From contig CAKPLV010000047.1 of the NCBI GenBank assembly GCA_934167735.1, positions 1-6,883 on the forward strand: DNA of 6,883 nt. Direction: 5' to 3'. Position numbers and translations under genes: made by a program. This document shows positions 1 through 6,180 of this stretch, piece by piece. The notes beneath the pieces were generated by a model that was not told the origin of the DNA, ran no database searches, and saw only the letters and a list, made by a program, of their open reading frames with translations. This stretch comes from an uncultured Clostridia bacterium (GTDB lineage: Bacteria > Bacillota > Clostridia > TANB77 > CAG-508). Each line of letters starts with the position of its first letter. The first letter of the stretch is position 1.

Positions 1-267
1 ATGTTAAATGGTGAAATAGAAGATAAAACCAAAATTATAATAAGTGAAAAAAGTAATAAGCCACAAAACTTAAAATTCAAAATAAATAATAGTAAATACA
101 AATCATTAGAAGATATGAAAGATAAAATAAAAGATGAATTAATTGAAAATAAAAAGGTGGTGATAAACTGGAAATGGTTATATGAAGAAAATGAAGAATG
201 TGATATTAGTGATACAATTGATGGAATAAAAGCAAATGAGTATATATTTGAAATAAAAATTATATAA
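1..267 (+). CDS. C-terminal part of a probable TasA/camelysin-like surface protein (5' end uncertain)
   Basis: The frame is open from the first base, so the ATG at position 1 may be an internal Met and the gene probably starts upstream. The visible 88 residues are lysine- and asparagine-rich. Near the C-terminus they read INWKWLYEENEECD, then SDTIDG, then a short hydrophobic strand ending in EIKII. From memory, this W-x-W-x-Y/F-E ... DT-x-x-G pattern followed by a final beta strand is the usual ending of SipW-dependent TasA/camelysin-type surface proteins of Firmicutes. No catalytic residues can be judged from the fragment. The stop is 14 bases before the next gene's GTG, whose product carries a signal peptide, so the two may form an envelope-protein operon. 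The family assignment is an inference from a short motif. Confidence 0.5.
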   Translation: MLNGEIEDKTKIIISEKSNKPQNLKFKINNSKYKSLEDMKDKIKDELIENKKVVINWKWLYEENEECDISDTIDGIKANEYIFEIKII

Positions 268-273
268 TAAAAT

Positions 274-278
274 AGGAG
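274..278 (+). promoter_or_regulatory. Shine-Dalgarno site fixing a GTG start
   Basis: AGGAG lies five bases before the GTG at 284. No ATG within the next codons has a comparable site, and starting at this GTG gives a complete signal peptide (basic MRKSK followed by a hydrophobic core). This decides the start of the 505-aa secreted protein. Confidence 0.75.
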
Positions 279-283
279 TTAAA

Positions 284-1801
284 GTGAGAAAAAGTAAATT
301 AAGTATTATGATGATTACAATATTAGTAATTATTAATATATGTAACAATTGTTTTGCAAAATATAGTTATGAATATATTGAAAATGCTGTAGAACTGAAT
401 ATAGATAGAACTGATCCAAATGTAAGAGTTGAATATTCTACACTTTTATATACAAATGAGGATGTAGAAGTAAAAATAATCGCTGATGAAGTAATCAAAG
501 AAATTGATGGTTGGAAATTGTTAGATGATAGAAAAAGTATGATAAAAAATTACTATGAAAATACTTGTGAAACTATTTTTATAGAAGATCTAAATGGGAA
601 TGGAGTTGATGTTAATATTGATGTAAACAATATAGACAAAAATTCACCTCAAATAGAAATAATAGATATAACTAATTCTAATAAAGGATATGAATCATAT
701 GCAAATAGAGAAAAAGAAATTAATTTTAAAATACATATTAAAGATGAAAATCGTATAATTACAAGTAATGCAAATTTTAATATTCTTTTAGATGATAAAG
801 AAGCTAATTGCGAAAAAAACATAAAATTAGTAGTTGATTCAGAAAAAGAAAAAACATATGAAGTAAATTTGAAAAATATCTTAGATAATGGAAATTTAAG
901 ATTATATATACCTAAAGAAAGTTTTATAGATGTTGCAGAAAATGCAACAACAGAAAAGCTTATAGAACTAGGAATTGAAATAGACAATATAGCACCAAAT
1001 GTAATATCAACTTCAGAAAAACAAGATGATGGAAAAGTAAATGTAAATATAAAATGTAATGAAATAATTAAAAATATCAATGGCTGGTCAATGAATGAAG
1101 ATCTAATGGGGGGATACAAAAAATTTATTTCTGACATAAAATATCAAAGAACAATTGAAGATAGAGCTGGCAATTCTGTATTAGTAGATATAAATGTTGA
1201 AAATAGTGATTTTTTAGGATTAGAATATATGGCACATATTTCAGAAACAGGTTGGGTTAAAGCTCAAAATGGAATTGTTGGAATACAGGAAAAAGGAAAT
1301 ATATTTAAAATAGAAAGTCTAGCATTTAAAACAAGTAATAAAGTAAATGATGATTTCTTCAATGCTTCAGGTTATGCTTATACACATTGGCAAGAAGGAA
1401 GTTTTGCTGAATCACAATATACAAAGCAAATTTTTAATTATGGTTGGAATCCAATGAATGGATATAAAAATAGAAAAGAGAGTGAATTAGTTGAAATAAA
1501 TAGTGAAAAATATATTCAAATTGGAGGAGAAGGTGTAAATGGAAGATTACGTACAGATATAAATGGTAATTTACCAATCTCAATAGAAGAATCAAGACAA
1601 TATAAATATGGAATATCAGGAATAAAGTTCAAAATATCAGATAATAATGAAAATTCTATAATATATCAAATATACAATAATGATATTGGTTGGTCAAAAA
1701 TCTTCTGTAATGGAGAAATTGCACAAATATCTGAAGAAAAAGTGATAGAAGCAATGAAAATCACAGTTGTCCCTACATCTGAATTAAATTTTGTTAAGTA
1801 A
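284..1801 (+). CDS. Secreted surface protein with duplicated Ig-like units and ChW-like repeats
   Basis: The 505-aa product starts at GTG with a signal peptide: basic residues 2-5, a hydrophobic stretch at 6-20, and likely signal peptidase I cleavage after Cys-Phe-Ala at 23-25. Residues 61-117 and 251-307 are copies of one unit, each with an acidic NE/DE-x-I-I-K motif, a conserved Gly-Trp (76-77, 267-268) and a later D-x-x-GN segment. Between them, about 122-237, is another Ig-like segment ending in IDNIAPN, typical of tandem bacterial surface Ig domains. The C-terminal part (about 314-505) contains degenerate ChW-like units, clearest at 314-349 (YMAHISETGW ... IESLAF) and 459-496 (IYQIYNNDIGW ... 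IEAMKI). ChW repeats are known in secreted clostridial proteins. There is no LPxTG motif, C-terminal membrane anchor or enzyme domain, so an adhesive or structural extracellular role is inferred. The exact function is unknown. Confidence 0.72.
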   Translation: MRKSKLSIMMITILVIINICNNCFAKYSYEYIENAVELNIDRTDPNVRVEYSTLLYTNEDVEVKIIADEVIKEIDGWKLLDDRKSMIKNYYENTCETIFIEDLNGNGVDVNIDVNNIDKNSPQIEIIDITNSNKGYESYANREKEINFKIHIKDENRIITSNANFNILLDDKEANCEKNIKLVVDSEKEKTYEVNLKNILDNGNLRLYIPKESFIDVAENATTEKLIELGIEIDNIAPNVISTSEKQDDGKVNVNIKCNEIIKNINGWSMNEDLMGGYKKFISDIKYQRTIEDRAGNSVLVDINVENSDFLGLEYMAHISETGWVKAQNGIVGIQEKGNIFKIESLAFKTSNKVNDDFFNASGYAYTHWQEGSFAESQYTKQIFNYGWNPMNGYKNRKESELVEINSEKYIQIGGEGVNGRLRTDINGNLPISIEESRQYKYGISGIKFKISDNNENSIIYQIYNNDIGWSKIFCNGEIAQISEEKVIEAMKITVVPTSELNFVK

Positions 1802-1863
1802 TTGTATAAAACATCACAAAATGGCTAAAATTAAAATATAAGAATTTCCAAAGGAGTGATATA

Positions 1864-2187
1864 ATGGAATCAAGCAATATGAAAAATATGATGGTTTTAA
1901 AAAATTTACCTTCTAATATGATTGAAGAGGCAATTATTGTGTTTAAGCAAACTAATTTAGTAAAACAAAAAGAATTAATTGATAAATATGGTTGTTTAGA
2001 ATCAAATGAATTAGAAACAAAATCAAAAGAATATATAGTAAAAGAAGCGGAAATGCTTGTTGAAGATTATATTCACAAGACTGATAAAAAAGATAATACA
2101 TTAAAAAATAAATATTCAAAACTAAAAAAATATAGCATTATATCTACAGTTATTTTAATAATTAGCTTAATATTAAATTTCATATAA
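1864..2187 (+). CDS. Small tail-anchored membrane protein, unknown function
   Basis: This 107-aa protein has no signal peptide. Residues 1-85 are charged and probably helical: a short segment with MVLKNLPSNMIEEAI at about 10-24, then a lysine/glutamate-rich region (about 50-85). The C-terminus is a single hydrophobic segment (about 90-107) running to the last residue and preceded by KLKK, as expected for a tail-anchored protein with its bulk in the cytoplasm. The start is well supported by AAGGAG at 1851-1856, seven bases before the ATG. It lies 62 bases after the surface-protein gene and is followed at once by a strong terminator, so it is the last gene of its transcript or a unit by itself. 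I do not recognise the family, and nothing visible indicates an enzymatic activity. Confidence 0.75.
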   Translation: MESSNMKNMMVLKNLPSNMIEEAIIVFKQTNLVKQKELIDKYGCLESNELETKSKEYIVKEAEMLVEDYIHKTDKKDNTLKNKYSKLKKYSIISTVILIISLILNFI

Positions 2188-2193
2188 TAACAT

Positions 2194-2249
2194 AAAACAC
2201 TTTATGAATGCATAAATATTAACAAATGCATTATATAAAGTGTTTTTTT
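2194..2249 (+). terminator. Intrinsic (Rho-independent) terminator
   Basis: AAAACACTTTAT (2194-2205) pairs with ATAAAGTGTTTT (2235-2246). An inner AATGCAT/ATGCATT stem (2207-2213 with 2226-2232) is separated by a small internal loop (G against AT), and the apical loop is twelve bases. Seven T residues (2243-2249) follow on the + strand. The stem is A/T-rich but long. It ends transcription from the surface/small-protein side and separates it from the sporulation genes; the next start codon is only 19 bases beyond the T run. Confidence 0.85.
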
Positions 2250-2268
2250 AGTAGGAAGGGTGAAATGA

Positions 2269-3207
2269 ATGGAGAGAGTAATGTCTGTAGATGATAAAAT
2301 AAGAAGAGCTGAAGAAATATATTATAGAAGAAGAGAACAAGAAAGACCTCAAAATGAATATCAAAGATATATTAATAATGATAAAAAACAAAATAAAAGG
2401 AATATAAGTTTAGTAAAAAAAATGATTATACAAATAATAATGTGTTTAATAATATATAGTATTTTTTATGTAATAGTAAATAATAATTATATTTTTTCAG
2501 AAGATTTTAGAAGTAAGGCTAAAGAAATATTAAATACAGATATTAATTTTTTGGAAATTTATAATTTTGCTACTGAAAAAATTAATGAGATTATAAAGAC
2601 AATGCCAAGCCAACAAGAAAAACAACAGGAAACACAGCAAGAGAATCAACAAGAAATAAAACAAGAGGAAGTTAATCAAGAAAATCAACAAGAATCACAA
2701 CCAGAACAAATTACAAATGAAGAAAATATAGGAGGAGCAGAAGAAGTTTTACAAGAAAGTAATGTTGAAGAAGAAGTTCAATTAAGTCAAATGGAAATAG
2801 ATGCTAATGAAATAAAAAATATAGTTAGTTTTATAAAACCACTGCAGGGGAAATTAACTTCAGAATATGGATATAGAGATCCTACAACTCCTACAGTTCC
2901 TAAAAATCATACAGGTGTTGATATAGCTTCACCAACAGGAACAAAAATAGTTTCTGCAACAGATGGGACTGTAATTCTTTCATCAGATCAAGGTGATTAT
3001 GGAAAACACTTGAAAATACAGTATGGAGATATTATTGTTGTATATGCTCATTGTAGCAAATTATATGTAAAACAAGGAGATCAAATACAACAAGGACAAG
3101 AAATAGCAGAAGTAGGTTCAACAGGAAATGCAACAGGACCACATTTACATTTTGAAATAAGATATCAAAATAGATATGTTGATCCACAATTAGTAATAGA
3201 ATTATAG
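2269..3207 (+). CDS. spoIVFA: Membrane-anchored M23/LytM-domain protein, SpoIVFA-like
   Basis: This 312-aa protein has a charged cytoplasmic N-terminus rich in Arg/Glu (1-47), one transmembrane helix (about 48-70), an extracytoplasmic Gln/Glu-rich linker (about 113-170) and a C-terminal M23 (LytM) domain (about 186-312). The domain shows the usual landmarks: SEYGYRDP at 198-205, H214-x3-D218, YAH at 259-261 and GPHLHFEI at 290-297 (H292, H294), so all expected zinc ligands are present. SpoIVFA of Bacillus has the same plan (basic N-terminus, one membrane helix, LytM domain) and precedes spoIVFB, as here: SpoIVFB starts 12 bases downstream. SpoIVFA scaffolds and inhibits SpoIVFB in the forespore outer membrane. 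The name rests mainly on context; a SpoIIQ-like or true peptidoglycan endopeptidase is the alternative. The start at 2269 suits the GGAAGGG site at 2254-2260; Met at 2281 is also possible. Confidence 0.7.
   Translation: MERVMSVDDKIRRAEEIYYRRREQERPQNEYQRYINNDKKQNKRNISLVKKMIIQIIMCLIIYSIFYVIVNNNYIFSEDFRSKAKEILNTDINFLEIYNFATEKINEIIKTMPSQQEKQQETQQENQQEIKQEEVNQENQQESQPEQITNEENIGGAEEVLQESNVEEEVQLSQMEIDANEIKNIVSFIKPLQGKLTSEYGYRDPTTPTVPKNHTGVDIASPTGTKIVSATDGTVILSSDQGDYGKHLKIQYGDIIVVYAHCSKLYVKQGDQIQQGQEIAEVGSTGNATGPHLHFEIRYQNRYVDPQLVIEL
2605..2709 (+). repeat. Low-complexity Gln/Glu-rich coding repeat (linker)
   Basis: Degenerate repetitions of CAACAAGAA-type units encode about 35 residues dominated by Gln and Glu (residues 113-147 of the M23 protein). 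The region links the membrane helix to the LytM domain and probably forms an extended or helical spacer. Such tracts are prone to length changes by slippage. Confidence 0.75.
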
Positions 3208-3219
3208 AAAGGAAAATCA

Positions 3220-3873
3220 ATGAAGATAAAAGTAGATTTAAAACTTTTTATTTTTTTGTCTTTATTTTATATAACAGGACAAATCAAAATATATTTAATT
3301 ATTATGATGTTTTGTGCCATACATGAATTAGGACATCTTGTAGTGGGAATAGTATTGAAACAAAAAATAGAAGAAGTAAAAATAATTCCATGTGGATTAT
3401 CAGTAATGTTCAAGCTAAACATAGATGATATCAATTACAAAATAAAAAAAGGAAATCTGTTAGAATTTAAAAAAATAATTATAGCATTAGCAGGACCAAT
3501 TACAAGCTTGGCATTAGCAGTTATTTTTTTGAGAATAGATCCAATATTTATAACAAAAACAGAAGCAGTATATTCTAATGTGTTAATAGCAATATTTAAT
3601 TTATTACCAATATATCCGCTTGATGGAGGAAGAATACTAAAAAGTTGCCTATGTATGGAAATAGGAAATATAAAATCTAAAATAATAATAAATTACATAT
3701 CAAATATAATAATGATAATTGTAACTATTTTTTGTAGTATAGCAGTTTATTATTATAAAAACATAGCATATTTTATAATTTGCATATTTTTGTGGGGAAT
3801 AATTCTAGATGAAAACAAAAGGATAAACTTGACTAAAACAATAGAAAAGTATATCATAAGCTCTAAGGAGTGA
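3220..3873 (+). CDS. spoIVFB: Stage IV sporulation protein FB-like M50 intramembrane metalloprotease
   Basis: This 217-aa multi-pass membrane protein has both hallmarks of site-2 proteases: HELGH at 35-39 (zinc ligands H35 and H39, catalytic E36) inside an N-terminal helix, and NLLPIYPLDGGR at 127-138, where D135 is the third zinc ligand. Further hydrophobic segments lie at about 8-33, 84-104, 116-130, 156-176 and 180-197. SpoIVFB cleaves membrane-tethered pro-sigma-K in the mother cell, activating the late sporulation sigma factor. The gene follows the SpoIVFA-like gene by 12 bases, with AAAGG at 3208-3212 as ribosome binding site, the same order as the spoIVF operon of Bacillus. Oddly, the protein ends about 20 residues after the last helix, so the C-terminal CBS domain of the Bacillus enzyme (288 aa) is absent. 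A general M50 protease is possible, but context and size favour SpoIVFB. Confidence 0.85.
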   Translation: MKIKVDLKLFIFLSLFYITGQIKIYLIIMMFCAIHELGHLVVGIVLKQKIEEVKIIPCGLSVMFKLNIDDINYKIKKGNLLEFKKIIIALAGPITSLALAVIFLRIDPIFITKTEAVYSNVLIAIFNLLPIYPLDGGRILKSCLCMEIGNIKSKIIINYISNIIMIIVTIFCSIAVYYYKNIAYFIICIFLWGIILDENKRINLTKTIEKYIISSKE

Positions 3874-3876
3874 AAA

Positions 3877-4758
3877 ATGTTAGAAAAATGCGAAATATGT
3901 CCACACAAATGTGGAGTTGATAGAAATAAAACAATTGGAAGATGTAAATCAACTAATAAAATAAAGATCGGGTTATATTCAATACATAATTTTGAAGAAC
4001 CATGTATTAGTGGAGAAAATGGTTCTGGTACAATATTTTTCTCAAATTGTAATATGAATTGTGTATATTGTCAAAACTATGAAATTAGTCAACAAGGAAA
4101 AGGTAAAGAAATAACTATTGAAGAATTGGCAGATATAATGATAAAAGAACAGGAACAAGGTGTTGCAAATATTAATCTAGTTACACCTACAAGTTATGTG
4201 CCTCAAATAATAGAAGCAATAAAAATTGCAAGAAAAAGAGGATTAAAAGTTCCAATAGTATATAACACAAATGGATATGAAAATGTAGAAACAATAAAAG
4301 CACTTAGAGGATATGTAGACATATATTTGCCAGATTTAAAATATTATGAAAATGAATTAGGAGAAAATTTATCAAAGGTCAAAAATTATTTTTCAATAGC
4401 TACAAAGGCAATTCAAGAAATGATTGGACAAGTTGGTACACCTGAGTTTGATGAAAATGGAATGATACAAAAAGGTGTAATAATAAGACATTTAGTATTA
4501 CCCAATAATATAGAAAATAGTAAAAAAGTATTGAAATGGATAAAAGAAAATTTACCAAATGATATTTATGTAAGTATAATGGCACAATATTTTCCAACAT
4601 ATAAAGCAAAAGAAGATGAAAAATATAAAATAAATAGAAAACTAACAAAAGAAGAATGGGAAGAGATAGAACAATACATAGAAGAAATAGACATAGAAAA
4701 TGGTTTTATTCAAGAGTTAGGAGAACATGAAGAAGAATATGTACCTAAATGGTGGTAA
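3877..4758 (+). CDS. PflX-type (COG1313) radical SAM protein
   Basis: This 293-aa protein has the radical SAM signature C58-x3-C62-x2-C65 in SNCNMNCVYCQNYEIS, which binds a 4Fe-4S cluster and S-adenosylmethionine. Before it is a second cysteine set, CEICPHKCG (C5, C8, C12) with GRC at 21-23, and the segment EEPCISGENGSGTIFF (40-55). Together these are typical of the PflX branch, which is related to pyruvate formate-lyase activating enzyme. Later landmarks are NTNGYE (130-135), LPDLKYY (151-157), RHLVLP (204-209) and MAQYFP (235-240), so the fold appears intact and of normal length. Substrates of this branch are not established, and no glycyl-radical partner is visible here. The AAGGAG site (3865-3870) lies inside the end of spoIVFB and the genes are 3 bases apart, so they are surely cotranscribed. 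Confidence 0.85.
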   Translation: MLEKCEICPHKCGVDRNKTIGRCKSTNKIKIGLYSIHNFEEPCISGENGSGTIFFSNCNMNCVYCQNYEISQQGKGKEITIEELADIMIKEQEQGVANINLVTPTSYVPQIIEAIKIARKRGLKVPIVYNTNGYENVETIKALRGYVDIYLPDLKYYENELGENLSKVKNYFSIATKAIQEMIGQVGTPEFDENGMIQKGVIIRHLVLPNNIENSKKVLKWIKENLPNDIYVSIMAQYFPTYKAKEDEKYKINRKLTKEEWEEIEQYIEEIDIENGFIQELGEHEEEYVPKWW

Positions 4759-4765
4759 AAAAATA

Positions 4766-4794
4766 TTTACAATAAAAAAACATTATGATATACT
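4766..4794 (+). promoter_or_regulatory. Sigma-A-type promoter for thyA-folA
   Basis: TTTACA (4766-4771) and TATACT (4789-4794), each five of six to consensus, are separated by exactly 17 bases. A TG at 4786-4787 adds an extended -10 element. Transcription would start near 4801, leaving a leader of about 15 bases that is almost wholly the ribosome binding site GGAGG (4804-4808). This makes thyA-folA a vegetatively expressed unit apart from the sporulation genes upstream. No terminator is visible between the radical SAM gene and this promoter. Confidence 0.8.
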
Positions 4795-4815
4795 CACAAA
4801 AAAGGAGGTCTAATA

Positions 4816-5673
4816 ATGACAGAAGCAGACAAAAATTTTATAGAAACATGTAAAAAAATACTAGAAGAAGGATATTCTTCAGAAGGAACAAATGTTAGAA
4901 CAAGATGGGAAGATGGAAGCGAAGCAAATTATATTTCAATAGTAGGAGTTACAAATAAATATGATGTAGGAAAAGAGTTTCCTATGATAACATTAAGAAA
5001 TAATAGTCAAACAGTAAAAAGATCAATAGATGAAGTATTATGGATATGGCAAAAAAAGTCAAATAATACAAAAGATCTAAATTCACATATATGGGATCAA
5101 TGGGCAGATGAAAATGGTTCAATAGGAAAAGCCTATGGATATCAAATGGCAAAAAAATATGAATTTAAAACAAAACAAGGAATACAAGAAATGGATCAAG
5201 TTGATTTTGTTTTATATTTATTAAAAAATGATCCATCAAGTCGTAGAATTATGACAAATATATTTAATCATGCAGATTTAAAAGATATGGCTTTAGAACC
5301 ATGTGTATATGGTACACAATGGCTTGTTAAAGAAGGAAAATTGCATTTAATATTAAATCAAAGATCACAAGATATGTTAGCAGCAAATGGATGGAATGTA
5401 ATGCAATATGCAGCATTACAATGTATGTTTGCACAAGTTGCAGGACTTGAAGTAGGAACATTAACACATAATATAGGAGATTGTCATATATATGATAGAC
5501 ATGTTCCATTAATCAAGAAATTATTAGAAGCAGAAGCAATGGATGTACATCCAAAATTAAAAATAAATAATCCAACAAAAGACTTTTATGAATTTAAAGT
5601 TGAAGATTTTGAAATTGAAGGATATGATTATAATAAAGAAGTAAAACTTGGAAAAATTCCAGTAGCAGAATAG
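4816..5673 (+). CDS. thyA: Thymidylate synthase
   Basis: This 285-aa cytoplasmic enzyme methylates dUMP to dTMP using methylene-tetrahydrofolate and releases dihydrofolate. Visible landmarks are IWDQWADENGSIG (92-104), the phosphate-binding Arg pair R143-R144 followed by IMTNIFN, catalytic Cys163 in LEPCVYGTQW, QRS-x-D at 182-186, Asn194 in the WNVMQY segment, and GDCHIYDRH (221-229). It is somewhat longer than the 264-aa Escherichia coli enzyme, with extra residues near the N-terminus and elsewhere. It has EPCV where the classical motif is PPCH, a divergent form that I believe occurs in a subset of bacterial ThyA proteins. The start follows GGAGG by seven bases. folA begins 12 bases after the stop, so oxidised folate made by ThyA is reduced by its cotranscribed neighbour. 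Confidence 0.95.
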   Translation: MTEADKNFIETCKKILEEGYSSEGTNVRTRWEDGSEANYISIVGVTNKYDVGKEFPMITLRNNSQTVKRSIDEVLWIWQKKSNNTKDLNSHIWDQWADENGSIGKAYGYQMAKKYEFKTKQGIQEMDQVDFVLYLLKNDPSSRRIMTNIFNHADLKDMALEPCVYGTQWLVKEGKLHLILNQRSQDMLAANGWNVMQYAALQCMFAQVAGLEVGTLTHNIGDCHIYDRHVPLIKKLLEAEAMDVHPKLKINNPTKDFYEFKVEDFEIEGYDYNKEVKLGKIPVAE

Positions 5674-5685
5674 GGAGAGAGAAAT

Positions 5686-6168
5686 ATGTTAAGTATAATA
5701 GTAGCAAAAGCAAAAAATAATGTAATAGGAAAAAATAATGAAATCATTTGGAAATTACCTACAGATATGAAAAGATTTAAAGAGTTAACAACAGGACATG
5801 TAATAATAATGGGAAGAAAAACATTTGAATCAATAGGAAGAGTATTACCAAATAGAAAACACATAATATTTAGTCAAAATCCAGATTTTAAAGTAGAAGA
5901 TGAAAATGTTGAAATTGTTCATTCAATGCTACAAATACAACAATATATAGAAGATGAAAATGAAAACTTTGTTATTGGTGGTGCAATGATATATAATTTA
6001 TTAATGCCATATGTAAATAAAATGTACATAACACAAATTGACAAAGAATTTGAAGGTGATGCATTTTTTCCAAGAGTAGATAGTGAAAAATGGGAAGAAA
6101 TAGAAAGATTACCACAAATAAATGAAAATGGGATAAATTATGAATTTATAACATATAAAAGAAAATAA
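5686..6168 (+). CDS. folA: Dihydrofolate reductase
   Basis: This 160-aa enzyme reduces dihydrofolate to tetrahydrofolate with NADPH and is the target of trimethoprim. The sequence shows the N-terminal strand LSIIVAKAKNNVIG, the Met20-loop region ending WKLPTD with the catalytic acid D27, the NADPH-binding segment IIMGRKTFESIG (40-51), LPNRKHIIFS (54-63), and FVIGGAMIY (95-103). Length is normal for a bacterial chromosomal enzyme. The usual Pro before Trp22 is Ile here (I20-I21-W22). The ribosome binding site is GGGAGAGAG directly after the thyA stop, with the start 12 bases downstream, so it shares the thyA transcript. No conventional terminator follows; the next structure is the hairpin around the splB start. 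Confidence 0.95.
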   Translation: MLSIIVAKAKNNVIGKNNEIIWKLPTDMKRFKELTTGHVIIMGRKTFESIGRVLPNRKHIIFSQNPDFKVEDENVEIVHSMLQIQQYIEDENENFVIGGAMIYNLLMPYVNKMYITQIDKEFEGDAFFPRVDSEKWEEIERLPQINENGINYEFITYKRK

Positions 6169-6180
6169 TAAAATTATTGA

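Noticed and set aside
335..361. Possible lipoprotein signal in the surface protein (cysteines at residues 20 and 23)
   Set aside because: The residues before the cysteines do not fit a lipobox, and Cys-Phe-Ala at 23-25 fits ordinary signal peptidase I cleavage better.
649..1137. A 162-codon open frame on the minus strand, hydrophobic in translation
   Set aside because: It lies entirely antisense to the signal-peptide-bearing surface gene, whose repeats and motifs show which frame is real. Hydrophobic antisense frames are expected in AT-rich genes full of AAA/GAA codons, and there is no good ribosome binding site.
1802..1831. Possible promoter TTGTAT ... TAAAAT with an 18-base spacer before the small membrane protein gene
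   Set aside because: Matches to consensus are weak, the sequence is very AT-rich so such matches occur by chance, and there is no terminator after the preceding gene to require a new promoter.
2210..2236. Possible sigma-E promoter elements within the terminator before the SpoIVFA-like gene
   Set aside because: The candidate -10 (CATTATAT) matches only partly and every candidate -35 is too close to it. The same bases are better explained as terminator stem.
2605..2709. Regularly repeated CAACAAGAA-like words, considered as a short tandem or CRISPR-like array
   Set aside because: They are in-frame Gln/Glu codons of the linker, with variable spacing, no spacers and no conserved repeat unit longer than about ten bases.
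6129..6158. Possible sigma-G promoter for splB (TGGGAT with CATATAA about 17 bases later) inside the end of folA
   Set aside because: The -35 match is poor (about three of six), and the region is coding sequence with many similar AT-rich words. A start site here would still transcribe the left arm of the hairpin.
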